DNA from: an uncultured Clostridia bacterium | Lineage (GTDB): Bacteria > Bacillota > Clostridia > Saccharofermentanales > DTU023 | Length of the DNA stretch: 18,574 nucleotides | Assembly (NCBI GenBank): GCA_946220865.1 | Contig: CAMJYM010000026.1 | Coordinates: forward strand, 1-18,574 | Direction: 5' to 3' | Shown here: one piece after another, positions 12,710 to 18,574 of the stretch | How positions within the stretch are numbered: position 1 is the stretch's first letter | Layout: each line of letters starts with the position of its first letter | Notes under the pieces: generated by a model | Seen by the model: the letters and a program-made list of their open reading frames with translations, nothing else | The model's database searches: none | Told to the model about the DNA's origin: nothing | Position numbers and translations under genes: made by a program

Positions 12710-14750
12710 AAATGTGGAAACGCCGGGCCAGCTCTGCTCTCACCAGGGGGAAGCGAAAGATCAGCACCGAAAGCAGAAGCATCAGGGCCGTCACCCCACA
12801 GAGAAAGCTGGGCAGGCGCACCGTCACCCAGTGCGTCAGGAGGAAGAGCAGCGGCAGCATGCCGAGAAGCCCCGCAAGAGCAAGGTAGAGCACCGTATCG
12901 CCCTTTTCCAGGCGCACAAAAAGTCCACAGATCGACATGGCCAGCATGGCCGAGGCCATAATGATAGGGACTGCATAGTTGATGGACCAGCCCAGCCAGC
13001 CAAAAGAGGCATCCCAGGCCAGGGCAAAAAGCGAGAGCAGCACCGTGTGATAGACAAAAAACTTCGCGATATTGCGGCTTTTGCGAATGATAATTACCGC
13101 GTACATCCAGAGGTTCAGTACTCCCAGCACGACGAGATGGGGCCAGGGAAAAGGCGAGGGCCAGGTGGCGTGGACAAGATAGGAGCTGCCAATAGCCAGC
13201 AGCGAGATAAAAAGCAAAATCTTGAGGGCAAGTCGAGGCCGCAGCTGCAGGGGAATAAAGGGATAGGCGGATGGCTCTGTCTGAGCCAGTTGGCCGCTGG
13301 CTCTGTCTGGCTCACGCTTCATGTCCTGAGCCGCTCTTTTGTGCCTGTGACTCTCCTGCAGCTCCTGCTCCCGCTCCGCAGCGGTTGCTTCTTTGGTCAC
13401 TTCTTCTGAATTTTTACCAGAGCTTTTTCGTTGCTCCTTCCCTCGCTTTGTCACGCTGGATCTAAGCTCGTTTTCGAGGGGCAGTACGTTGGCGTCACTG
13501 CTCACAGTCAAACCTTCGGCACGCAGCAATTTGAGGGTGACTTCCTGCCAGTCGCGCTCAAGAAAGGGCGACAGCAGGACGACCGTCAGGACATCTCCAC
13601 TGCTGATGCAGCAGAGCTGCGGGCGCTGTACGGCTACAGCTAGAGAGGCCGCCGCGAGCTCAGGCATGAGCGCTGAAGGCAGTTTAAGCTGGCCCAGATT
13701 ACTGATCGAAAGGCTGATAGCGCGATTGCCGCGGTGGTTGAAAAAGGCAAGAATCGGATCTTTAAGCACGCGCGGCATAATGCGCAGGAAAGGATTTTCT
13801 TCGTAGGCCTGCAGCTGCGCCAGGCGCCGTTCAAGAGATTCCGCTGAACTCTTTTTTTGCAGCTCCTCTGAGAGGCGACGACAGATCGTCGGGAGACCAC
13901 TTTCTAGCTCTTCCGGCTGTAATTCCAGCGTGACCGCAGCAAAAAAGTTGCGCGCGCTGAATGAACCGTAGCGCTTGCGCAGATTAATCGGTACGGAAAT
14001 GGTCAGCCGCCTGTCCTTGGCGTATTCGGGCATGCGCTGATAGATCCCTTGAACAAAGAGCGCCGTAAGGTAGATGGTCAGCGTCACATCAAGAGCTTTG
14101 CTATGGTCCAGGGCTTCTTTGAGAGACAGCTGAAATTCGACAATATTCAGGCGTTTATCCGGGGTTCTGCTGCCCCTGACACGGTAAACCGGGGGCTTTT
14201 TGTCCTCGGTCTTCACCCGCTGCTTTCTGTTCTGATGTGAAAAAAGCCTGGAAAAACTATCCTCATTCATCTGCTCCAGGTAGGGCGGATTGAGAAATTG
14301 TCTTTCTTCCTCCGTAAGCGCTCTTCCCTGTTTGAGAACAAGATAGCGGACAAGCAGGGACTGCATAAACCAGAGCGCGCCCGTACCGTCGGTGAGGGAA
14401 TGAAAAACCTCTAGGTGAATGCGCTTGCGGTAGTACAGTACACGAAAGAGCAGACCCGGCTTATCCGGCCGGTATAGCGGGGAGCAGGGCAGCTCTTTTT
14501 CTTCCTGCACGAGCGGTCGATCTGCGCAATCTTCCAGGTAGTACCAGAAGATGCCTCGGCGCAGGCAGGAGCGAAAGAGGGGGAAATCTTCCAACGTCTC
14601 ATCCAGCGCCTGCTGCAGCAGCTTGGGCTGCACGTTTTCGCGCAGTTCACAGCTCAGGCGGAAAACTTTACTGTCGTGTGAGCTGCGCGCGGCAAGAAAG
14701 ATCTTGGAGGCATTGTCCAGGCGGCTCCAGCGTCGCTGGCGGCCTTTCAT
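12708..14750 (-). CDS. Alcohol acetyltransferase-like (condensation-fold) domain fused to a multi-pass membrane domain
   Basis: A 680-residue protein. Residues 1-425 resemble the CoA-dependent acyltransferase/condensation fold: VFHSLTDGTGALW holds HxxxDG (His117, Asp121, Gly122), SVPINLRKRYGS (252-263) is the conserved structural motif, and ISLSISNLGQL (345-355) is typical of the second half. A highly charged linker (about 426-495) leads to about six membrane segments (507-670), a region that looks like DUF6320, though I cannot verify that name. The usual second His of HHxxxDG is Phe116 here. The start overlaps the hydrolase stop (ATGA), with GGAGG 7 bases upstream. Such enzymes move an acyl group onto an alcohol or amine; the acceptor is unknown. 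It is probably membrane-bound, with the catalytic half cytoplasmic. Confidence 0.7.
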   Translation of the reverse strand: MKGRQRRWSRLDNASKIFLAARSSHDSKVFRLSCELRENVQPKLLQQALDETLEDFPLFRSCLRRGIFWYYLEDCADRPLVQEEKELPCSPLYRPDKPGLLFRVLYYRKRIHLEVFHSLTDGTGALWFMQSLLVRYLVLKQGRALTEEERQFLNPPYLEQMNEDSFSRLFSHQNRKQRVKTEDKKPPVYRVRGSRTPDKRLNIVEFQLSLKEALDHSKALDVTLTIYLTALFVQGIYQRMPEYAKDRRLTISVPINLRKRYGSFSARNFFAAVTLELQPEELESGLPTICRRLSEELQKKSSAESLERRLAQLQAYEENPFLRIMPRVLKDPILAFFNHRGNRAISLSISNLGQLKLPSALMPELAAASLAVAVQRPQLCCISSGDVLTVVLLSPFLERDWQEVTLKLLRAEGLTVSSDANVLPLENELRSSVTKRGKEQRKSSGKNSEEVTKEATAAEREQELQESHRHKRAAQDMKREPDRASGQLAQTEPSAYPFIPLQLRPRLALKILLFISLLAIGSSYLVHATWPSPFPWPHLVVLGVLNLWMYAVIIIRKSRNIAKFFVYHTVLLSLFALAWDASFGWLGWSINYAVPIIMASAMLAMSICGLFVRLEKGDTVLYLALAGLLGMLPLLFLLTHWVTVRLPSFLCGVTALMLLLSVLIFRFPLVRAELARRFHI

Positions 14751-15739
14751 GCGTCAGCCTCCGAGAGTGATCGATTGATTTTTCCTGGCCTCTGGGCAGG
14801 GTTCAGGAGTTCGCTGCATTTTTTTAGCGTTGCCTCGAAGAGCGGGATGTTGATGCCGTTGGTCAGATAGCCATGCACAGCCTCTTTGACGCGGTAGCGC
14901 TGCACCTCGTTTCCCGCCTGCTCCAGGCAGTGGCCCAAGGTCTCTCCTTCATCTCTCAGGGGGTCGAGTTCAGCCGTAAAGAGCAGCACCGGCGCCAGGC
15001 CGGAAAAATTCGTCGCCAGGAGCGGCGCGACATAGGGATCGAGGCGTTTTCTGACGTCCGGGACATAGAGGTCGAGGTAAGCGCGCAGTTTATCCATGGT
15101 AAGCCCATAATCCTTGCCCAGCTCGTGCACCGAGGGAAAGGGGGAGCGTTCACTGTAATCCCACCAGGCTGAGGGATAAAACAAAATCATCTGCCCCGCC
15201 TGGGGAAGGCCTTCATCACGCAGGCGCAGACTGCAGGCCATGGCCAGTTCGCCACCGGCTGAGTCGCCCGCAAGAATGAGCTGGGAACGATCTTTCAGCC
15301 CCAGAAAACTCGGGTGTTCGACCGCCATGCGCGTCAGCAGAAAGCAATCATCAAAGGCAGCGGGGTAGGGATATTCCGGGGCCAAACGATATTCTGCTGA
15401 ATAAACCTCCATGCCGAGAGCATCGGCCAAGGCAAAACAAAAGGGTGAATAGCTGTCGATGTCACCCAGAACAAAACCGCCTCCGTGAAAAAAGAGGACA
15501 GACCGATCATCCTTGCGCTGCTCAGGGTGGAAAACCCGAAGTTTGATTTCCCGAGTCTTTCCCCGCCCATCTGTGGCGTAAACCTGGCGGTCGTAGGTAT
15601 CAAAACGACGTTCCGGACTTTTGCTGCGCTCCCGTGCCGAACGAAGTTTTTGCGCCCGTCGGACAAAGGGATAGAGCACTTTCATGTTCCAGATTGGAGC
15701 TGAAGCCAGCTTCAGAACACTTTTATGGAGAGGGTTCAT
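14747..15739 (-). CDS. Alpha/beta hydrolase of the hormone-sensitive lipase (HSL) group
   Basis: A 330-residue esterase-like enzyme. It has the oxyanion motif HGGGF (85-89), the nucleophile elbow GDSAGG (Ser160), ELDPLRDEGE (Asp259) and AVHGY (His289), so the Ser-Asp-His triad is complete. The Tyr-Arg-Leu-Ala-Pro-Glu segment (YRLAPEYPYPAAFDD) is characteristic of HSL enzymes. There is no signal peptide, but the N-terminal 30 residues are basic and amphipathic, which might bring it to the membrane. It overlaps both neighbours by ATGA, so the three products are probably made in step. HSL esterases cut short to medium acyl esters; an esterase beside an acyltransferase suggests acyl removal or editing on the same substrate, which is inference. 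Confidence 0.88.
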   Translation of the reverse strand: MNPLHKSVLKLASAPIWNMKVLYPFVRRAQKLRSARERSKSPERRFDTYDRQVYATDGRGKTREIKLRVFHPEQRKDDRSVLFFHGGGFVLGDIDSYSPFCFALADALGMEVYSAEYRLAPEYPYPAAFDDCFLLTRMAVEHPSFLGLKDRSQLILAGDSAGGELAMACSLRLRDEGLPQAGQMILFYPSAWWDYSERSPFPSVHELGKDYGLTMDKLRAYLDLYVPDVRKRLDPYVAPLLATNFSGLAPVLLFTAELDPLRDEGETLGHCLEQAGNEVQRYRVKEAVHGYLTNGINIPLFEATLKKCSELLNPAQRPGKINRSLSEADA

Positions 15740-16521
15740 CGCCAGAAAACCCTTCTTCGCTGAATCATGGCGACAATCATTGCCGCCAGCATGATGGGCA
15801 TGCAGACAATGGCCGTAATATAAACGGCCGGAAAGCGGCCGTCAAAGCCTTTCACCGAGAGGTGCGTGTAGGCCAGCGCGGCAAAACTGAGCAGGGGCAT
15901 GACAAAGCTGCCCGGCGCAAGTTGCTTAAGCCCCGCGATCAGGCAGAGGAGGGCCGCCAGCAGTAGAAGGACCAGGGCAAAGGCCTGCGGCTCAAAGGGA
16001 GGACGCCCCCCACTCCAGAAGCAGAGCAGGTGTCCAAAGTCACTGACACTGAGACAAAGGATGGTTCCCAGTAAGTAATCAAAGGGAAATCTGGGCCAGA
16101 AGGGTCGGGTTGGATCACCCTGATAGCCCATGGACACGCGAAGAGTGAAGATCAGGATCGCCAGGTCGAAGAGCAGAGCGAGGGCAAAAACCTCGTTATG
16201 CCAGGCCAGCAGCCTTGCTATCGAAAAAAGGGACGTCAAAAGCAGACCAATATCCGCAATCTCCACAAAACGGCGGGCAAATTCACTTTTATGCGGGGTA
16301 ATCAGGCCAAGGCTGTAAAAAATATAGAGGAAAAACAGCACGTCTACACTGAGAGTCAGCGCCAGGGCCAGAGGGTAAGGGGTGAGCAGGTGCTCGCTCT
16401 GCCGGGCCAGAAGCTCGCTGCCGCCATGGCCGATGCGTCCGGCCAGAGCCAAAATACGCAGAATCTGGAGGGCGAGATAGGAAACGATCATGAACGCGCG
16501 TCGAAGACATTCTTTATTCAT
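15736..16521 (-). CDS. Multi-pass membrane protein, TspO/MBR-like
   Basis: A 261-residue protein with about seven or eight hydrophobic segments (near 9-26, 49-73, 88-106, 110-129, 148-168, 180-197, 206-222, 230-254) and a basic C-terminus. The central pattern ADIGLLLTSLFSIARLLAWH, the next helix, and FWPRFPFDYLLGTILCLSVS recall the longer tryptophan-rich sensory (TspO) proteins, which bind porphyrins or sterol-like ligands. Tryptophan content is low and I could not confirm the family. AGGAGG 5 bases upstream supports the ATG at 16521. It is the first gene of an ATGA-coupled operon with the hydrolase and acyltransferase, so it may bind or move their lipid-like substrate. Otherwise it is a hypothetical membrane protein. 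Confidence 0.6.
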   Translation of the reverse strand: MNKECLRRAFMIVSYLALQILRILALAGRIGHGGSELLARQSEHLLTPYPLALALTLSVDVLFFLYIFYSLGLITPHKSEFARRFVEIADIGLLLTSLFSIARLLAWHNEVFALALLFDLAILIFTLRVSMGYQGDPTRPFWPRFPFDYLLGTILCLSVSDFGHLLCFWSGGRPPFEPQAFALVLLLLAALLCLIAGLKQLAPGSFVMPLLSFAALAYTHLSVKGFDGRFPAVYITAIVCMPIMLAAMIVAMIQRRRVFWR

Positions 16522-16567
16522 ACAGCCCTCCTTCCTGTTCTCATTAAACCGCTGTTCCCATTCAGCA

Positions 16568-16599
16568 AAAACCGATGAGGCTCAAAACCGATGAGGCTA
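16568..16599 (-). repeat. 16-bp tandem repeat in the operon leader
   Basis: AAAACCGATGAGGCTC (16568-16583) is followed by the same word with one change (16584-16599). It lies in the transcribed leader of the TspO-like operon, about 50 bases before the start codon. Confidence 0.85.
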
Positions 16600-16732
16600 A
16601 GGTACGTCCTTGATGATCGAACAGCACTCCATGAAATGACTTTAGCAGCCAGAGCAGTCCTTTCGGAGATCAGCTCTCGCAAAAGATGAACTCCCGTAAA
16701 GCTCTGCCGAAAGCTCGTCAGAAACTAAGGCA

Positions 16733-16761
16733 ATTATACCGATTCACCCCTTAAATGCCAA
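16733..16761 (-). promoter_or_regulatory. Strong sigma-A promoter of the three-gene operon
   Basis: On the minus strand TTGGCA (16756-16761), 17-bp spacer, TATAAT (16733-16738). Start would be about 16726, leaving a leader of about 205 bases. The leader holds a stem (AGAGC ... GCTCT around TCC-GAAA-GGA, near 16654-16680) but no riboswitch class that I recognise. Confidence 0.8.
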
Positions 16762-16822
16762 ATAAAAATCCGGAGGCTCTTATGCAAAATGCTTCGTTAA
16801 GCTGCTGCCTGTCAAAGTACAT

Positions 16823-16853
16823 TTGCGGAAAATGCCCAAGAATGTGTTATGAT
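16823..16853 (+). promoter_or_regulatory. Extended -10 promoter of the threonine dehydrogenase gene
   Basis: TGTTATGAT (16845-16853) is an extended -10. TTGCGG (16823-16828) is 19 bp upstream, a long spacer that the extended -10 can tolerate. The start near 16860 rules out the earliest ATG codons of the frame. Confidence 0.5.
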
Positions 16854-16920
16854 GTCCGGGAAAAGTGAGCCAAAAGCCCACAATATTATTTTGCCCTTCG
16901 GGAATGCCCATATTTTCCGC
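16825..16920. repeat. 9-bp inverted repeat flanking the threonine dehydrogenase -10
   Basis: GCGGAAAAT (16825-16833) and ATTTTCCGC (16912-16920) are exact reverse complements about 80 bp apart, and AATGCCCA is directly repeated beside each (16831-16838, 16903-16910). A two-site operator or a decayed repeat is possible. Confidence 0.5.
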
Positions 16921-16944
16921 GGGGACTGGTTCAGAGGTATGAAT

Positions 16945-17901
16945 ATGAGAAAAATTCTGATGACAGGCTGCCTTGGTCAGATCGGTACGGAACTGACCCT
17001 TAACTTTCGCAGGATATACGGGGACGATAATGTGGTTGCCACCGACCTGGTGAAGAAGGATGTTCCTTCTGTCACCGAAAGCGGGCCTTTTGAGCTACTC
17101 GACGTGACTGATGCCAAAGCTATGGCCGCTCTCGTCGACAAATATAAAATCGACACCGTCGTCCATCTCGCCGGGCTACTATCCGCTGTCGGCGAAGCCA
17201 AACCGGAACTTGCCTATAAAATCAATCTCGGCGGGCTGCATAATGTGCTGCAAATCGCGACCGAAAAGCGCTACTCTGTGTTTTTCCCCTCTTCCATCGC
17301 CGCTTTCGGGCCTACTACCCCTCATCAGGATACCCCTCAGGATACGATTCAGCGTCCGGACACCATTTACGGCATCACCAAGGTTACCGGCGAACTGCTC
17401 TGCGATTACTATCACAAGCGCTTTGGCATTGATACGCGCGGCGTCCGCTTCCCTGGCCTGATCTCTTACAAAGCCCTGCCCGGTGGCGGCACCACCGACT
17501 ACGCCGTGGAAATTTATTACGAAGCCGTGCGTCGGCATGCTTACGACAATTGCTTTATCGCCGAGGGGACGCTCATGGACATGATGTACATGCCCGACGC
17601 CCTGAAAGCCGTCACCCAACTGCTCGAAGCCAACCCGGATCGTCTCGTTCACCGCAACGCCTTTAATATCACAGCCATGAGCTTTGCCCCCGAAGACGTC
17701 GCGGCCTCCATCAAAAAATTTATGCCCGACTTCACTATCGGCTACCAGGTCGATCCCATCCGTCAGGCCATCGCCGATTCCTGGCCGGACAAGCTGGATG
17801 ACAGCTGCGCCCGCAATGAGTGGGACTGGAAGCCCGACTACGATCTCGACACCATGAGCGAGGATATGCTGATCAATTTGAAGAAAAAGCTGCAGGCCTG
17901 A
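16945..17901 (+). CDS. L-threonine 3-dehydrogenase, short-chain (epimerase-like) type
   Basis: A 318-residue NAD-dependent enzyme of the extended SDR fold. It should oxidise L-threonine to 2-amino-3-oxobutyrate, which then becomes glycine and acetyl-CoA or aminoacetone. Seen: GCLGQIG (8-14) for NAD, HLAGLLSAVGE, PSSIAAFG (Ser116/117), and YGITK with Tyr142 and Lys146. RFPGLISYKALPGGGTTDYA distinguishes SDR-type threonine dehydrogenases from UDP-glucose epimerases. The ATG at 16945 is preferred because AGAGG (16933-16937) is 7 bases upstream. The ATG at 16939 abuts that site, and the earliest ATG overlaps the -10. The partner 2-amino-3-ketobutyrate CoA ligase is not in the window. It is followed by repeats and a strong terminator, so it is probably a single-gene unit. 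Confidence 0.87.
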   Translation: MRKILMTGCLGQIGTELTLNFRRIYGDDNVVATDLVKKDVPSVTESGPFELLDVTDAKAMAALVDKYKIDTVVHLAGLLSAVGEAKPELAYKINLGGLHNVLQIATEKRYSVFFPSSIAAFGPTTPHQDTPQDTIQRPDTIYGITKVTGELLCDYYHKRFGIDTRGVRFPGLISYKALPGGGTTDYAVEIYYEAVRRHAYDNCFIAEGTLMDMMYMPDALKAVTQLLEANPDRLVHRNAFNITAMSFAPEDVAASIKKFMPDFTIGYQVDPIRQAIADSWPDKLDDSCARNEWDWKPDYDLDTMSEDMLINLKKKLQA

Positions 17902-17950
17902 GCCATACTGCAGGCTTCAGCCATATCACAAGGCTGAAGTCATATCACAA
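17891..17950 (+). repeat. Degenerate 18-19-bp tandem repeats over the dehydrogenase stop codon
   Basis: Three consecutive related units, the second (17913-17931) and third (17932-17950) matching at 16 of 19 positions. The first (17895-17912) includes the stop region. Arms CTTCAGCC (17915-17922) and GGCTGAAG (17932-17939) also form a perfect 8-bp hairpin. Confidence 0.65.
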
Positions 17951-17986
17951 GCAAAGTTGCCCTTTAAATGCGCAACGCTCTAGAAA

Positions 17987-18029
17987 TTTTGAGCAATTTA
18001 AAATTCTCAAAACTTTGAGCATTTCAAAG
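17987..18029. other. Two adjacent small inverted repeats
   Basis: TTTTGAG (17987-17993) pairs with CTCAAAA (18006-18012), and CTTTGA (18013-18018) with TCAAAG (18024-18029). TTTGAGCA is repeated. They lie just before the terminator in the likely 3' untranslated region. Confidence 0.5.
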
Positions 18030-18043
18030 GACTCCATGCATCT

Positions 18044-18079
18044 AAGGAGCGGTCTCCCCTACGGGACCGCTCCTTTTTT
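18044..18079 (+). terminator. Strong intrinsic terminator
   Basis: AAGGAGCGGTC pairs with GACCGCTCCTT, extended inside by CCC/GGG with a one-base bulge, and runs into six T (18074-18079). It ends the dehydrogenase transcript. Confidence 0.92.
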
Positions 18080-18088
18080 GTCACAGAA

Positions 18089-18117
18089 TTGTAAGAATTT
18101 TGTCCTATGAGTATAAT
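18089..18117 (+). promoter_or_regulatory. Strong sigma-A promoter of the repeat lipoprotein
   Basis: TTGTAA (18089-18094), 17-bp spacer, TATAAT (18112-18117). Start about 18125, leaving a leader of about 107 bases. Confidence 0.82.
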
Positions 18118-18163
18118 CATTTTATCAAAGTGAGTCCGGCTCGCTTGACTTGAATACGAAAGG

Positions 18164-18210
18164 CTTTTGTTTCTGATGCAGGCCTCTGCGCCGGAAGCAA
18201 AATACAAAAG
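18164..18210 (+). other. Structured leader hairpin of the lipoprotein mRNA
   Basis: CTTTTGT (18164-18170) pairs with ACAAAAG (18204-18210), enclosing GCAG-GCCT-CTGC (18178-18189). It lies just upstream of GGGAG and may shape translation. I do not recognise it as a known riboswitch. Confidence 0.5.
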
Positions 18211-18231
18211 ACATCGACGGGAGAAAGATTC

Positions 18232-18574
18232 ATGAAAAAATTTTTGAGTGTCATCGCCCTTCTGCTGACTCTTATGCTGCTAGCAACAGCCTGCGCACCT
18301 GCAGTCAAAATGGAAGAGAAAAAAGGCGATAAGTCGGAGGCCACGACGGCTTCAGAAAAGGTAGAAGAGACTAAGGCTGAAGAAACCAAAGCCGAGGCCG
18401 TTGCTGTCGAAGCGACCAAGGCTGAGAAGAAAGCTGAAGAAACTAAAGCTGAGGAGACCAAGGCTGAAGAGAAAGCTGAAGAAACTAAAGCCGAGGAAAA
18501 AGTAGAAGAAACCAAAGCCGAGGAGACCAAGGCTGAAGAGAAAGCTGAAGAAACTAAAGCCGAGGAAAAAGTAG
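18232..18574 (+). CDS. Lipoprotein with KAEET-type repeats, cut by the window end
   Basis: At least 114 residues are visible; the reading frame is open at the window edge. Residues 1-21 form a lipoprotein signal with the lipobox LATAC (Cys21). After a short charged stretch the sequence becomes a highly charged Glu/Lys/Ala/Thr repeat (TKAEE, KAEEK), with no globular domain before the window ends. Such tracts form extended charged helices or act as spacers between the membrane and a distal domain, often a solute-binding or enzyme domain in clostridial lipoproteins; which one cannot be seen here. GGGAG about 8 bases before the ATG and a strong promoter support the start. No frame on the opposite strand is credible. 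Confidence 0.82.
   Translation, partial: MKKFLSVIALLLTLMLLATACAPAVKMEEKKGDKSEATTASEKVEETKAEETKAEAVAVEATKAEKKAEETKAEETKAEEKAEETKAEEKVEETKAEETKAEEKAEETKAEEKV
18451..18574 (+). repeat. 69-bp tandem repeat in the lipoprotein gene
   Basis: The stretch beginning GAGGAGACCAAGGCTGAAGA at 18451 starts again at 18520 and is identical for all 55 bases up to the window edge. The unit encodes 23 residues. Exact identity points to recent duplication or ongoing recombination. Confidence 0.9.

Noticed and set aside
16522..16726. T-box or known riboswitch in the TspO-like operon leader
   Set aside because: The T-box core (TGGNACCGCG-like) and a terminator are absent, and no other class matched by eye.
18117..18530. 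137-codon minus-strand frame of Ser/Ala/Val repeats at the window end
   Set aside because: Antisense of the lipoprotein's repeat; the plus strand has promoter, ribosome site and lipobox.

Overview
The window reads as a moderately GC-rich chromosomal segment of a Gram-positive anaerobe, most likely class Clostridia. Pointers to this are strong AGGAGG-type ribosome binding sites, sigma-A promoters of the TTGnnn-17-TATAAT kind, a butyrate kinase, a sortase, short intergenic gaps and several secreted or lipid-anchored proteins without an outer-membrane theme. I cannot name the species. No tRNA, rRNA, CRISPR array, insertion sequence or prophage gene was seen.

Layout. 1-410 is a gene-free region with a strong hairpin, leading into a secreted 5'-nucleotidase (411-1991, +). 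A bidirectional terminator separates it from a RelB/DinJ-PIN toxin-antitoxin pair (2062-2779, -). A lipoprotein with a class A beta-lactamase/transpeptidase-like fold (3064-4173, +) converges on an ArsR regulator (4187-4576, -), which is divergent from the manganese exporter mntP (4836-5420, +). From 5587 to 16521 every gene is on the minus strand. In transcription order these are a three-gene, ATGA-overlapping operon (TspO-like membrane protein, HSL-type alpha/beta hydrolase, acyltransferase-membrane fusion), butyrate kinase, a sortase with a strong terminator, a glycerophosphodiesterase, and two surface proteins sharing the order signal peptide, CAP domain, Ig-like stretch, low-complexity stalk, C-terminal membrane anchor. 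A divergent region then leads to an SDR-type L-threonine dehydrogenase (16945-17901, +), a terminator, and the start of a lipoprotein with KAEET-type repeats that runs off the window (18232-18574, +).

How it fits together. Much of the window concerns the cell surface: a secreted nucleotidase, a peptidoglycan-type serine hydrolase, two membrane-anchored CAP proteins, a sortase, and an operon that looks built to move acyl groups at the membrane. The remaining genes are metabolic (butyrate kinase, threonine dehydrogenase, glycerophosphodiesterase) or handle metals (ArsR/MntP).

Most unusual points. (1) A tandem array of 28-bp units (6943-7054) sits directly upstream of the CAP gene. Promoter-like hexamers recur in phase with the gene's own -35/-10, as if the promoter had been duplicated into a concatemer. 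(2) The two CAP proteins are architectural paralogues, but the longer one has lost the CAP histidines and carries a stalk of about 245 residues of SESESKAKA-type repeats. (3) The coupled TspO-like/hydrolase/acyltransferase operon has a promoter about 200 bp upstream and a repeat-bearing leader. (4) Short tandem duplications (14, 15, 16, 19, 28 and 69 bp) recur across regulatory and coding DNA.
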